DNA of 64,000 nucleotides from Saccharopolyspora galaxeae (GTDB lineage Bacteria > Actinomycetota > Actinomycetes > Mycobacteriales > Pseudonocardiaceae), in NCBI RefSeq assembly GCF_016526145.1, contig NZ_JADDUE010000002.1:1-64000 (forward strand). The letters run 5' to 3'. The translations under genes and the position numbers were made by a program. Under the pieces are notes generated by a model. It saw nothing but the letters and a program-made list of their open reading frames with translations, did no database searches and was not told the DNA's origin. Positions 26,269 through 37,096 of the stretch are shown here, piece by piece. Position 1 is the stretch's first letter, and every line of letters starts with the position of its first letter.

Positions 26269-26853
26269 TCACTCGGTCCGCATGATCTTCTGCAGCGCTT
26301 CGAGCGCGCGGCTGGCGGTGGACTTCACGGTGCCCTTCGAGACCCCGGTGGCCTCGGCGATCTCGGCCTCCGAGAGGTTGCCGTAGTAGCGCAGCACGAG
26401 CACTTCCCGCTGCCGCGGCGGCAGCCCGGACAGCGCGGCGACGACCGACTGGTGCTCGGCGGTGAGCATCGCCAGCGACTCCGCGGAACGCGCGTCGGCC
26501 TGGTGCGGCGGCTGGTACTCCCGCGCGGTCTTGCGCCGCCGCAGCACCGACCGGCTGCCGTTGACCACGGCGGTGCGCAGGTAGCCGAGCGCGGCGTTCG
26601 CATCGCGCAGTCCGGACCAGTTGCGGTACAGGCCGGTGAACGCCTCCTGCACGACGTCCTCCGCGGTCGCGGGTTCGTCGACGAGCAGGATCGCCAGGCG
26701 CACCATGCGCATCCGCTGCTGGCGGTAGAGGTCTTCGAGGGTGAGCGGCTGGCCGTCGGTCGCGGTGGCCGAGGTGTCGATCGCGCGCAGATGGCCCAAG
26801 GTCTTCTCGACGCTGCGTTCGACCCCCGATGAATGATCCCCGAGCATGGCCAT
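26269..26853 (-). CDS. SigE-family ECF sigma factor
   Basis: A 194-residue sigma-70 factor with regions 2 and 4 only. Region 2 (about 40-105): LYRQQRMRMVRLAILLVDEP and ATAEDVVQEAFTGLYRNW; region 4 (about 135-190): LSGLPPRQREVLVLRYYGNL, SEAEIAEATGVSKGTVKSTA. It belongs to the actinobacterial SigE-like group. No anti-sigma gene is adjacent, unlike the second sigma gene at 53943. ATG at 26853; divergent from the YciI gene. Confidence 0.93.
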   Translation of the reverse strand: MAMLGDHSSGVERSVEKTLGHLRAIDTSATATDGQPLTLEDLYRQQRMRMVRLAILLVDEPATAEDVVQEAFTGLYRNWSGLRDANAALGYLRTAVVNGSRSVLRRRKTAREYQPPHQADARSAESLAMLTAEHQSVVAALSGLPPRQREVLVLRYYGNLSEAEIAEATGVSKGTVKSTASRALEALQKIMRTE

Positions 26854-26931
26854 GAAGCTACCCGGCTCGCGGTCCCGCGTGTCCCACGGGCGGTAGGGTC
26901 CGCGCCGCCGGAGTAGTCAGGGAGGTCCGCA

Positions 26932-27213
26932 ATGGCGAAGTTCGTGGTCGAGATGGTCTACGGCGACGACGAGGAGCACCGGCTCGCGGTGCGCCCGGCG
27001 CACCGGGAGTACTCGAAGTCGTTGGCGGACAAGGGGATCCTGCTGGCCGGCGGCCCGTACGCGGACGGCAGGGGCGCGCAGATCATCTACGAGGCCGCCG
27101 ACGACGCGGAAGTGCAGGCCCTGCTCGACGAGGACCCGTACCTCAAGGAAGGCGCGCTGGCCTCGGCCACCATCCGCGAGTGGAACACCGTCACCGGCGC
27201 CTGGGTTTCTTGA
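26932..27213 (+). CDS. YciI-like protein
   Basis: A 93-residue ferredoxin-fold YciI protein: FVVEMVYGD, VRPAHREYSKSLADKGILLA (conserved His), GGPYADGRGAQIIYEA, EDPYLKEG. Members resemble muconolactone isomerase and some are dehydrochlorinase-like; function here unknown. Complete length for the family. Confidence 0.9.
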   Translation: MAKFVVEMVYGDDEEHRLAVRPAHREYSKSLADKGILLAGGPYADGRGAQIIYEAADDAEVQALLDEDPYLKEGALASATIREWNTVTGAWVS

Positions 27214-27407
27214 TCGATCGGCAGGTCGGACCGCTGCTCGTGTGAGGATTCCGACAACGGTGCAGTACCAGACCGATCAAGTTGTTTTCACTGTGACGCG
27301 AACGGGTAGCGCTGTCTGAAAGAGGGCCGCGCGGACCTAGCGCGCCCTCGTAGGATTCGGCGCATCTCCCGCCGCCAAGATTCACTCCACCCCGAGGAGG
27401 ACGACCG

Positions 27408-28442
<1,035 letters not shown>

Positions 28443-28462
28443 GCAGCGGCTCGCTGATCCGA

Positions 28463-28494
28463 AACGCCGCCCCGGCCGAGGCTGGGGCGGCGTT
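28463..28494 (+). terminator. terminator stem-loop after fba
   Basis: AACGCCGCCCC pairs perfectly with GGGGCGGCGTT (28484-28494) across a 10-base loop. Confidence 0.8.
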
Positions 28495-28520
28495 CGTGTG
28501 CCGGGTGACAGGATGGCGCC

Positions 28521-28925
28521 ATGACGAACCTGTTGGAACCGCCGGAAACGCTGCTGCCGGAGAACTCCCAGGCGCAGTCCGCGCTGGACGCCGGGAACGA
28601 CCCGGCCCAGGTCGCCGCCGAGCACCCCACGTGCAGCGCCGCGTGGGCGCAGCTCGGGGAGACCGCGCTGGAGCGGGGCGAAGTGATCGCCGCCTACGCC
28701 TACGCCCGCACCGGCTACCACCGCGGGCTGGACGCGCTGCGCAAGTCCGGATGGAAGGGCTTCGGCCCGGTGCCGTGGCGGCACCGCCCCAACCAGGGCG
28801 TGCTGCGCGCGGTCGCGGTGCTGGCCAAGGCGGCGGGTTCGATCGGCGAGCAGGACGAGTACGACCGCTGCAGGCAACTCCTCCTCGACAGCGACCCGGC
28901 CTCGCTCGACGCGACCGGTCTGTAG
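28521..28925 (+). CDS. DUF3151 protein
   Basis: A 134-residue soluble protein with TPR-like helices (AAWAQLGETALERGEVIAAY, AYARTGYHRGLDALRKSGWK). It corresponds to the actinobacterial DUF3151 family, encoded close to fba also in mycobacteria (Rv0360c). Function unknown. Confidence 0.9.
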   Translation: MTNLLEPPETLLPENSQAQSALDAGNDPAQVAAEHPTCSAAWAQLGETALERGEVIAAYAYARTGYHRGLDALRKSGWKGFGPVPWRHRPNQGVLRAVAVLAKAAGSIGEQDEYDRCRQLLLDSDPASLDATGL

Positions 28926-28930
28926 AAGGT

Positions 28931-29110
28931 GTTTTGCGTAGCTGGTTGCGTGGCGGAACCTCAGACGTCTGCTCGCTGCGGGATCTCCTCCTGAAGTAGC
29001 GCCCTACTAGGCGTCGGAGCTGTCCTCGCGAGCAGACGCCTGAGAACCCGCGGCGGTGCCGGCTGCTCGGGTGGTCGGCGCAAGCGGCTTCGCCGCTTCT
29101 TCAAAAGAAC
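28931..29110. repeat. 180-bp intergenic repeat, copy A
   Basis: The first 132 bases are identical to 48707-48838; the rest is similar. Inside are inverted arms CTCAGACGTCTGCTCGC and GCGAGCAGACGCCTGAG (16 of 17 paired) around about 50 bases, and a second hairpin AAGCGGC-TTC-GCCGCTT near the right end. No open frame or transposase. It fills the gap between the DUF3151 and FUSC genes. Confidence 0.95.
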
Positions 29111-29171
29111 CCCGCTGAGTAAGCGCCCTGATCACTTCAGGTCGGCTTTCGGGTGACGGAGAATCTCGCCC

Positions 29172-30272
29172 GTGCATCGACTTCGCCAGGAACTGATCCG
29201 CCGGCTGCGCCGCCTGCTGCGCACCGGCACTCCGATCGTGCAGTGCGCGGTCGCGGCCGGGCTCGCCTGGTGGCTGGCCAAGCACGTGGCGGGGCATCCG
29301 CAGCCGTTCTTCGCGCCGATCGCCGCGGTGATCTCGCTGGGGGTGTCGCTGGGCCAGCGGATGCGGCGGTCGCTGGAGCTGGTGGTCGGAGTCAGCATCG
29401 GCATCGGCGTCGGCGATGTGCTGATCTCGCAGATCGGCACCGGGCCGTGGCAGATCGCGCTGGTCGTCGCGCTGGCGATGAGCACGGCGGTGCTCACCGA
29501 CAGCGGCGGCGTCATCGTGATGCAGGCGGCCTCGTCGTCGGTGCTGGTGGCGACGTTGCTGCCGCCGCTGAGCGCGGGCGGGTGGACCCGGATGATCGAC
29601 GCCGCGATCGGCGGCATGGTCGGTTTCGTCGTCGCCGTGCTGCTGCCCGCGAACCCGCTCGCGGTGGCGCACCGCAACGGGCGGCTGGTGCTGGGCGCGC
29701 TGGCCGACGGGTTGCGCGGCGTCGCGGGCGCGGTCGCGCGCCGGGACCCGGACCTGGCTTCGGACACGCTGGCGGGGGCGCGCAAGAGCCAGAAGCTGGT
29801 CGACGAGTTCCGCACCGCGCTCACGGCAGGCGGCGAGATCGCCAAGTTCGCGCCGATCCGCTGGCGGCGCCGCGGCGACCTGGAGCGCTACGAGTCGGCG
29901 GCCACGCCGATCGACCGGGCGCTGCGCAACACGCGCGTGCTCGCGCGGCGCGCACTGGCCGCGCTGCGCGATGGCGAGCCCGTTCCGCACCCGCTGCCGG
30001 GCCTGCTGGAGGAGCTGGCGGGTTCGGTCGTGCTGCTGCGCGATGAGCTGGCCAGCGGGGTGGAACCGTTGCAGGCGCGGGAGACCGCGCGTTCGGTCGC
30101 CCGCGCGTCATCGGTGGAACTGCTGGGCGAGGGCGACTTCTCGATGCAGGTCGTGGTGTTGCAGGTGCGATCCATCGCGGTGGACCTGTTGCAGGCCAGC
30201 GGGCTCACCCGCACCGAAGCGATCTCGGCGCTGCCGCCGCTGCACCCCCGCCGCGAGGGCGAGCACAGCTGA
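29172..30272 (+). CDS. FUSC-family membrane protein
   Basis: A 366-residue protein. Residues about 20-165 contain some six membrane helices (FFAPIAAVISLGVSLGQRMR, LELVVGVSIGIGVGDVLISQ); the remainder is a long helical cytoplasmic domain. This is the fusaric-acid-resistance/aromatic acid exporter-like architecture. Substrate unknown. GTG at 29172 is the start; it lies 61 bp after repeat copy A, which may carry its promoter. Confidence 0.85.
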   Translation: MHRLRQELIRRLRRLLRTGTPIVQCAVAAGLAWWLAKHVAGHPQPFFAPIAAVISLGVSLGQRMRRSLELVVGVSIGIGVGDVLISQIGTGPWQIALVVALAMSTAVLTDSGGVIVMQAASSSVLVATLLPPLSAGGWTRMIDAAIGGMVGFVVAVLLPANPLAVAHRNGRLVLGALADGLRGVAGAVARRDPDLASDTLAGARKSQKLVDEFRTALTAGGEIAKFAPIRWRRRGDLERYESAATPIDRALRNTRVLARRALAALRDGEPVPHPLPGLLEELAGSVVLLRDELASGVEPLQARETARSVARASSVELLGEGDFSMQVVVLQVRSIAVDLLQASGLTRTEAISALPPLHPRREGEHS

Positions 30273-30273
30273 G

Positions 30274-30309
30274 CCGGCGGCGGCGTCCACTGCGGAACGC
30301 CGCCGCCGG
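30274..30309. terminator. bidirectional terminator between FUSC and nuclease genes
   Basis: CCGGCGGCGGCGT and ACGCCGCCGCCGG form a perfect 13-bp stem with a 10-base loop between convergent genes. Confidence 0.85.
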
Positions 30310-30314
30310 GATGC

Positions 30315-30953
30315 TCAGCAGGTGCCGAGCGCCTGTTCCAGCGCGCCCTTCTCCGCCTCGGTGACGGTCAGCTCGTACTTGTGCTTCGAGCCGATCCACA
30401 TCGACGCGTAGGTGCAGTGGTAGCCGGCCTCCGGCGGCAGCCACTGGTCCGGGGGCTGGTCGCTCTTCTCCTGGTTGACGTTGTCGGTGACCGCGATCAG
30501 CTGCGGGCTCTCCAGGTCGTTGGCGAACGCCTGGCGCTGCTCCTGGGACCACTGCGCGGCACCGGAGCGCCAGGCCGCGGCCAGCGGCACCACGTGGTCG
30601 ATGTCCAAATCGGACGGTTTGGTCCAGGATCCGCCGTCGTACGGGCTGTTCCAGGTGCCCGAGGTCGGGTAGCAGTCCGAGCCGACCTCGACGTTCTCGC
30701 CGTCCCGCTTGAGCACCGCCTCGCGGGTGCTGCAGCCGTCGGAACCCTCGTTCCAGTGCGGGAACTTGTCGCGGTCGTAGCCGTCCAGCGAACCTTCCGG
30801 GGCGACGACGAGTTCGCCGAGTTCGGCCTGCGCGGTCGCCGGGTCGGGGATGCCCGGCGGCTCGGCGCCCGCCGGTGTCGCCAGGCCCAGCGTCAGCACG
30901 CCGGCCAGCGGGAGCGCGGTCAGCGCCGCGCGCAGGGATTGCTTCGTGGTCAT
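30315..30953 (-). CDS. secreted HNH-type nuclease (DUF1524)
   Basis: A 212-residue exported protein. Signal peptide 1-30 (ALTALPLAGVLTLGLATPAGA, cleavage before EPPG). The core has DLDIDHVVPLAAAWRSGA, the DHxxP metal-binding/catalytic site of the GmrSD/DUF1524 HNH family, then NDLESPQLIAVTDNVNQEKS and a closing KYELTVTEAE. Cys residues (CSTRE, CYPTSG, CTYAS, C-terminal C) suggest disulfides. Probable extracellular nuclease for DNA scavenging. Confidence 0.9.
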   Translation of the reverse strand: MTTKQSLRAALTALPLAGVLTLGLATPAGAEPPGIPDPATAQAELGELVVAPEGSLDGYDRDKFPHWNEGSDGCSTREAVLKRDGENVEVGSDCYPTSGTWNSPYDGGSWTKPSDLDIDHVVPLAAAWRSGAAQWSQEQRQAFANDLESPQLIAVTDNVNQEKSDQPPDQWLPPEAGYHCTYASMWIGSKHKYELTVTEAEKGALEQALGTC

Positions 30954-31068
30954 CGAGTCCTCCGCAAGGCTGCTCGGCGGTGTCGATCCTGACCTTCACG
31001 GAGCGAAGTGGCCGTGGCAATGCCGCAAAGTGACTATGGAGTGACTTGGCGTGAAAGCGCCACGATGT

Positions 31069-33181
<2,113 letters not shown>

Positions 33182-33252
33182 GTTCCGCGCGCCGGCTCGG
33201 ACCGGCGTGCACGCCTCCGCCGCGGTCGCGCGGCGCCCCTCCCGGCGCCCAG

Positions 33253-33300
33253 CGGTGCGGGTCCCCGGAAACCCCCAGGTCGCTCCGGGGACCCGCACCG
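33253..33300 (+). terminator. terminator stem-loop after purA
   Basis: CGGTGCGGGTCCCCGGA (33253-33269) pairs perfectly with TCCGGGGACCCGCACCG (33284-33300); 17-bp stem, 14-base loop. Confidence 0.85.
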
Positions 33301-33382
33301 GATCCGGACTCGTTGTGGCGTCCGCAGCGCGTCAGGTATTTTTGACGCGCCTCGGTGTGAACCGTACGTGCGGGCACCTAGC

Positions 33383-33424
33383 GTGTCAAACATTCAAGAC
33401 GGTACTGTCGTACATGCTTGACAC
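33383..33424. promoter_or_regulatory. 18-bp inverted repeat upstream of XRE-ImmA operon
   Basis: GTGTCAAACATTCAAGAC and GTCGTACATGCTTGACAC are inverted copies (13 of 18 paired) around a 6-bp centre. The right arm contains TTGACA, a -35-like hexamer. Likely operator/promoter bound by the XRE protein encoded next. Confidence 0.55.
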
Positions 33425-33456
33425 AAGCTCGGGGGGTACGGATAGGAGGCGTCGTG

Positions 33457-33840
33457 ATGGCTGAGGCGGATGACGCACGCGAGGCGTTCGCCGCGCGGCT
33501 GCGCGAGCTGATGGACGCAGGAGTTCAGGACAGCGGCAAACCGTGGACGATCCCCGCGGTGGCCACGGCGCTGACCGAGCGCGGATACCGGATCTCGCGC
33601 CAGCACCTGTCCGGTCTGGTGAACAAGCACCACGCGCCCGCGTGGGACCTGGTGCGCGCGCTCGCGGACCTGTTCGGCACCACGACCGACTCGTTCACCG
33701 GCCGCGGCGATTCCGGGCGAGGGGTTCCCGACGAGCTCCCGGTCCTGCTCAACCGGGCCGGTGAGCTCCCGGAACCGGAGCGCAAGCAGGTCGCCGACTT
33801 CATCCGGTTCCTGCACCAGCAGCGCGGTTCATCCGGCTGA
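33457..33840 (+). CDS. XRE-family regulator
   Basis: A 127-residue helix-turn-helix protein (about 10-80: PAVATALTERGYRISRQHLS, GLVNKHHAPAWDLVRALADL). AGGAGG at 33444 favours the ATG at 33457 over GTG 33454. The next gene encodes an ImmA/IrrE protease, which in other systems cleaves or destabilises its XRE partner. The pair heads a four-gene operon. Confidence 0.88.
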   Translation: MAEADDAREAFAARLRELMDAGVQDSGKPWTIPAVATALTERGYRISRQHLSGLVNKHHAPAWDLVRALADLFGTTTDSFTGRGDSGRGVPDELPVLLNRAGELPEPERKQVADFIRFLHQQRGSSG

Positions 33841-33886
33841 GCAGGGGGCTCGGCACCGGCCCCGGACGAGCGCGAGCGGAGGGACG

Positions 33887-34435
33887 ATGGTCAACGGTTC
33901 GCCCAGCGGATGGCGGCGCAGGCGCGAGGAGAGCAGGCTGCGCCGCGAACTGCGCCAGATCATGCGACGCGCCCGGATCGACAGCCCGACCAGCATGACC
34001 GAGGTGTGCGAGCGGATCTCGAAGATCTGGGAGGCGCCGATCGTCGCCGCGCCGTTCGACCTCCCGGCGGCAGGCCCGTTCGGGCTCACCGTCCGCTACG
34101 CGCCCGATCCGGACGACCCCGGCGCGTTCTACATCCTTTACCAAGCCGTCGCGACCGCGCTGCACCAGGAGCACGTCATCGCCCACGAACTCGGGCACGT
34201 GCTGGCGAAGCACCCGCTCAAGACGGTGCGCGACCTCAGCGAGATCGACCCGGACGACAGCGCCGGGGCGCTGCGCCGGACCTCCTACACGACCGGGATC
34301 GAGCGGGAGGCCGAGACGATCGCGACGCTGCTGCTCGGCAGCGCGGCTGCCCAATCCGGCGTGGCGCTGCCGTCGGCCAGCGACCGGGCGCGCAGCGTGC
34401 AGCGCGCCCTCGGCGATCGGGTCGACTGGCTGTGA
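33887..34435 (+). CDS. ImmA/IrrE-type metallopeptidase
   Basis: A 182-residue zinc protease-like protein. The HExxH motif is in HVIAHELGHVLAKH (about residues 97-110), preceded by FYILYQAVATALHQEH; helical N-terminal region about 15-60. ImmA of ICEBs1 and IrrE of Deinococcus relieve repression by cutting XRE-type repressors, so the upstream XRE protein is the natural candidate substrate (inference). ATG at 33887 after GGAGGGACG. Confidence 0.87.
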   Translation: MVNGSPSGWRRRREESRLRRELRQIMRRARIDSPTSMTEVCERISKIWEAPIVAAPFDLPAAGPFGLTVRYAPDPDDPGAFYILYQAVATALHQEHVIAHELGHVLAKHPLKTVRDLSEIDPDDSAGALRRTSYTTGIEREAETIATLLLGSAAAQSGVALPSASDRARSVQRALGDRVDWL

Positions 34436-35604
34436 AGGTCATCGACTACCTGGAACTCGCGCTGACCGCGTGGTTCGCCTACCGGCTCGTGCGCAGTCCG
34501 CAGGACCGCGGGCTGCGCGTGATCGTCATCGCGCTGCTGGCGATGCTGCTGGGCGAAGGGTTCGTGATCGCGGCGCTGCGCGTGCTCAGCGCCGAGCTGA
34601 TCACGCCGGGGCTCGGCAAGGTCGTGCAGAACTGCTCGCTGGCCGTTGGCTTCTGCGCGGTCATGGTGTTCTTCCTGCTCTCGGCTTCGGGAACGCGGTT
34701 CGACAGCGGGCTGCACAAGCAGCGGCTGCCTGCGCGGGTGTGGTGGGAAAGCGCCGTGGTCTTGGTGGTGTGCGCGGTGCTGGCGGTGGCGATGGCCCGC
34801 ACCCCCGCGCCGTTGCAGGAAGGCGCCTACCCGAGCAGCGGCCGGTTGCAGGACGCCGCGCTCGGGCGGCCCGAGGTGGTCGCGTTCTACCTCGTCGCGG
34901 TCGGCTACTTCGCTTACGCCGCCACTTGCTCCGCGGTGTGGGCGGCCCGCTACGGGCGCGAGTCCAGCGTGCGCGCGCGGATCGGACTGTGGATGGCCGC
35001 CGCGGGCATGGTGCTGTTCGGCGTCGCCTCGGCGTGCCGCGGCCTCTACGTCGGCTTGCGCGGACTCGGGATGACCGCGCCCGCCCCGGTGACCAACGTT
35101 GCGACGGTGCTGATCGACCTCGGCGCGACGTTGTGGATCGCGGGCCTGCTGGCCGTGGGGATCGCGGCCCGCGGCGCGGCGCTGCGGGTGCGGCTGCGCC
35201 ACCGGCGGGCGTTCCACGCCCTGCGGCCGCTGTGGGAGCCGTTGCACGCGGCGTTCCCGGAGGACGCGCTGGACGACCACGCCAGGCGCGAACCCGGGAG
35301 GCTGTGGCGCGACCGGCTCTCCCCCGGCCAGCTGCACCGGGAGTACTGGCGCCGGTCGGTGGAATGCCGGGACGGGCTTTCGAAGCTTTCGCCCTGGCTG
35401 CGCGACGTCGGTTACAGCAGCGCGGACCCACCGGGCGAGCAGGCGGCCGCGGTGCGCCGCGCCCTGCGGCTGCGCGAGCGCGGGCACACGCCCTCCTCGG
35501 ACGCGCCGCTGCTGGTCGCCGCGCCGGCTGCCGCGAACACGACGGTGGACAGCGACGTGGCCGAGCTCGTCCGGCTCGCCCAGGCCATGCCCGAGCAGGA
35601 ATGA
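34432..35604 (+). CDS. MAB_1171c-like polytopic membrane protein
   Basis: A 390-residue protein with about seven membrane helices in residues 1-245 and a soluble C-terminal domain (RHRRAFHALRPLWEPLHAAF; REYWRRSVECRDGLSKLSPW; DVAELVRLAQAM). This matches the actinobacterial family called MAB_1171c-like putative transporter, regularly linked to XRE and ImmA/IrrE genes. GTG at 34432 overlaps the protease stop (GTGA). Function unestablished; the linkage suggests signal sensing or transport regulated by the XRE/ImmA pair. Confidence 0.85.
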   Translation: MKVIDYLELALTAWFAYRLVRSPQDRGLRVIVIALLAMLLGEGFVIAALRVLSAELITPGLGKVVQNCSLAVGFCAVMVFFLLSASGTRFDSGLHKQRLPARVWWESAVVLVVCAVLAVAMARTPAPLQEGAYPSSGRLQDAALGRPEVVAFYLVAVGYFAYAATCSAVWAARYGRESSVRARIGLWMAAAGMVLFGVASACRGLYVGLRGLGMTAPAPVTNVATVLIDLGATLWIAGLLAVGIAARGAALRVRLRHRRAFHALRPLWEPLHAAFPEDALDDHARREPGRLWRDRLSPGQLHREYWRRSVECRDGLSKLSPWLRDVGYSSADPPGEQAAAVRRALRLRERGHTPSSDAPLLVAAPAAANTTVDSDVAELVRLAQAMPEQE

Positions 35605-35613
35605 GAGGTTCCG

Positions 35614-36819
35614 GTGCAGCGACTCATCACCGCAGGTCAAGTGCTGGTAGGCCCGGCCGGGGAACGGATCCCGGACGGAGCGGTGCTCGTCGACGACGAC
35701 ACGATCACCGCGGTCGGCCCGCGCGCCGAGGTCGAAGCGCAAGCCGGTGCCGAAGCCGTGCGGCACAGCGCAGCCACCGTGCTGCCCGGCTTGATCAACG
35801 GCCACGTGCACCTGGTTTGGGATGCCGGTTTCGGAATGCTGGACCGGTATCAGGAGGCCGGTGACGAGCAGCTGCTGCTCGGCATCGCCGGTCGCGCGCA
35901 GCAGGCCCTCCGCGCCGGGGTCACCACCTTGCGGGACCTGGGGGATCGCGGCGGGCTCGTGCTGCGGGTGCGCGATTCGATCGACCGCGGGGAAATCACC
36001 GGTCCGCGCCTGCTCGGTTCCGGCCCGCCGCTCACTCCGCCGAAGGGGCACTGCTGGTTCTTCGGCGGCGAAGTGGACGGCCCGGAGGCGATCCGCGACC
36101 GGATCCGCCGCAACGCCGAGCTCGGCGCCGACGTGATCAAGGTGATGGCCAGCGGCGGCCAGATGACCCGGGAATCGGCGCCCACCTGGCAGAACCAGTT
36201 CGACGGCGACGAACTGGCGCTGGTGGTCAAAACGGCCGCCGAGTTCGATCTTCCGGTGGCCGCGCACGCGCACGGCACCGACGCGATCGTGGCCGCGGTC
36301 GAGGCCGGGGTCGACACCCTGGAGCACTGCTCGTGGCAGGCCGCCGGTGGCGAGGGAGCCGACCTGCGCGACGACGTCGCGCGCGAGATCGCCCGCCGCG
36401 GCATCACCGTCTGCCACGCCTACCCGCCGGACTGGGCCGGATTCGCCCGGATCACCGGCGAGGCGGGTGCCCGAGCCGCGGTCGAGCGGGTGCGCTGGAT
36501 GGACGAGTTCGGCGTGCGGTTCGTGCCCGGCACCGACGGCGGGCTGCCGACCTCGGTGTTCGACAACTACGCGGGCGCGTTGAACTACTACGTCGAGGCG
36601 GTCGGCTGGAGCGCGGAACGGGTGCTCGACATGGCCACCACCGGTGCGGCGCAGGCGCTCGGCCTGACCGGGGTCGGTCGGCTCGCTCCCGGGTGCGCGG
36701 CGGACGTGCTGGCGCTCGACGGCGATCCGCTGGCGGACTTCGCCGCGCTGCACCGGCAGCGGCTGGTGCTCGCGCGGGGCCGCGCGGTCGCCCCCGACGC
36801 GCAACTTCTTTCCGAGTGA
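35614..36819 (+). CDS. amidohydrolase-family enzyme
   Basis: A 401-residue metal-dependent hydrolase of the imidazolonepropionase-like subclass. Motifs: LPGLINGHVHLVWD (HxH), IKVMASGGQM (Lys ligand), VAAHAHGTDAI, DTLEHCSWQA, FVPGTDGGLPTSVFDNY (catalytic Asp). It lies nine bases after the MAB_1171c-like gene and probably shares its operon. The substrate is unknown. Its stop codon is provided by the first bases of the 51-bp palindrome at 36814. Confidence 0.9.
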   Translation: MQRLITAGQVLVGPAGERIPDGAVLVDDDTITAVGPRAEVEAQAGAEAVRHSAATVLPGLINGHVHLVWDAGFGMLDRYQEAGDEQLLLGIAGRAQQALRAGVTTLRDLGDRGGLVLRVRDSIDRGEITGPRLLGSGPPLTPPKGHCWFFGGEVDGPEAIRDRIRRNAELGADVIKVMASGGQMTRESAPTWQNQFDGDELALVVKTAAEFDLPVAAHAHGTDAIVAAVEAGVDTLEHCSWQAAGGEGADLRDDVAREIARRGITVCHAYPPDWAGFARITGEAGARAAVERVRWMDEFGVRFVPGTDGGLPTSVFDNYAGALNYYVEAVGWSAERVLDMATTGAAQALGLTGVGRLAPGCAADVLALDGDPLADFAALHRQRLVLARGRAVAPDAQLLSE

Positions 36820-36864
36820 ACGGACCGTTTGACCAATCTAGCGGGACGAAAGTTCCGTTCACTC
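36814..36864. repeat. 51-bp palindromic repeat, copy 3
   Basis: GAGTGAACGGACCGTTTG... to ...AGTTCCGTTCACTC. Its reverse complement aligns closely with copy 5 (55205), so it has the opposite orientation. It supplies the last codon and stop (GAG TGA) of the amidohydrolase gene. Confidence 0.85.
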
Positions 36865-36928
36865 CGGCTTGATATCACTGGCTGGGACCACGTTGACGGT
36901 CCATCGCGCTGCTGCGAACCTTCCGCGC

Positions 36929-37009
36929 ATGTCCGAGCGCCCCGCCCTCACCGGGCGCCTGCACGTCGACCTCCGGCGCCAAGCCAGCGCGATCTGTCAC
37001 CGCGGCTGA
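36929..37009 (+). CDS. leader peptide of the sulfonate operon
   Basis: A 26-residue open frame: ATG at 36929, then LTGRLHVDLRRQASAIC near its C-terminus and stop at 37007. The motif GRLHVDLRRxxSAxC is that of the actinobacterial 'putative leader peptide' family found ahead of sulfur-assimilation transporters and FMN-dependent monooxygenases. Too short for ordinary gene finders. A stem-loop (37017) follows directly, suggesting ribosome-mediated attenuation sensing cysteine or another sulfur signal. Confidence 0.82.
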   Translation: MSERPALTGRLHVDLRRQASAICHRG

Positions 37010-37016
37010 TCCTTCG

Positions 37017-37041
37017 CGCCGGGATGCGCTGATTCCCGGCG
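37017..37041 (+). terminator. attenuator-like hairpin after the leader peptide
   Basis: CGCCGGGA-TGCGCTGAT-TCCCGGCG, a perfect 8-bp stem starting eight bases after the leader-peptide stop; position suits a conditional terminator or pausing hairpin. Confidence 0.55.
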
Positions 37042-37096
37042 AAGACCGCGTTGACGGGTCGCCGCTCGGCGGCCGCATGTTCCCGCTCACCGGCCG

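Noticed and set aside
28931-29110. insertion sequence
   Set aside because: No transposase or open frame and only 180 bp; at most a non-autonomous element.
34285-36804. 839-codon antisense frame over the MAB_1171c and amidohydrolase genes
   Set aside because: High-GC shadow; Arg/His/Pro-rich with no domain.
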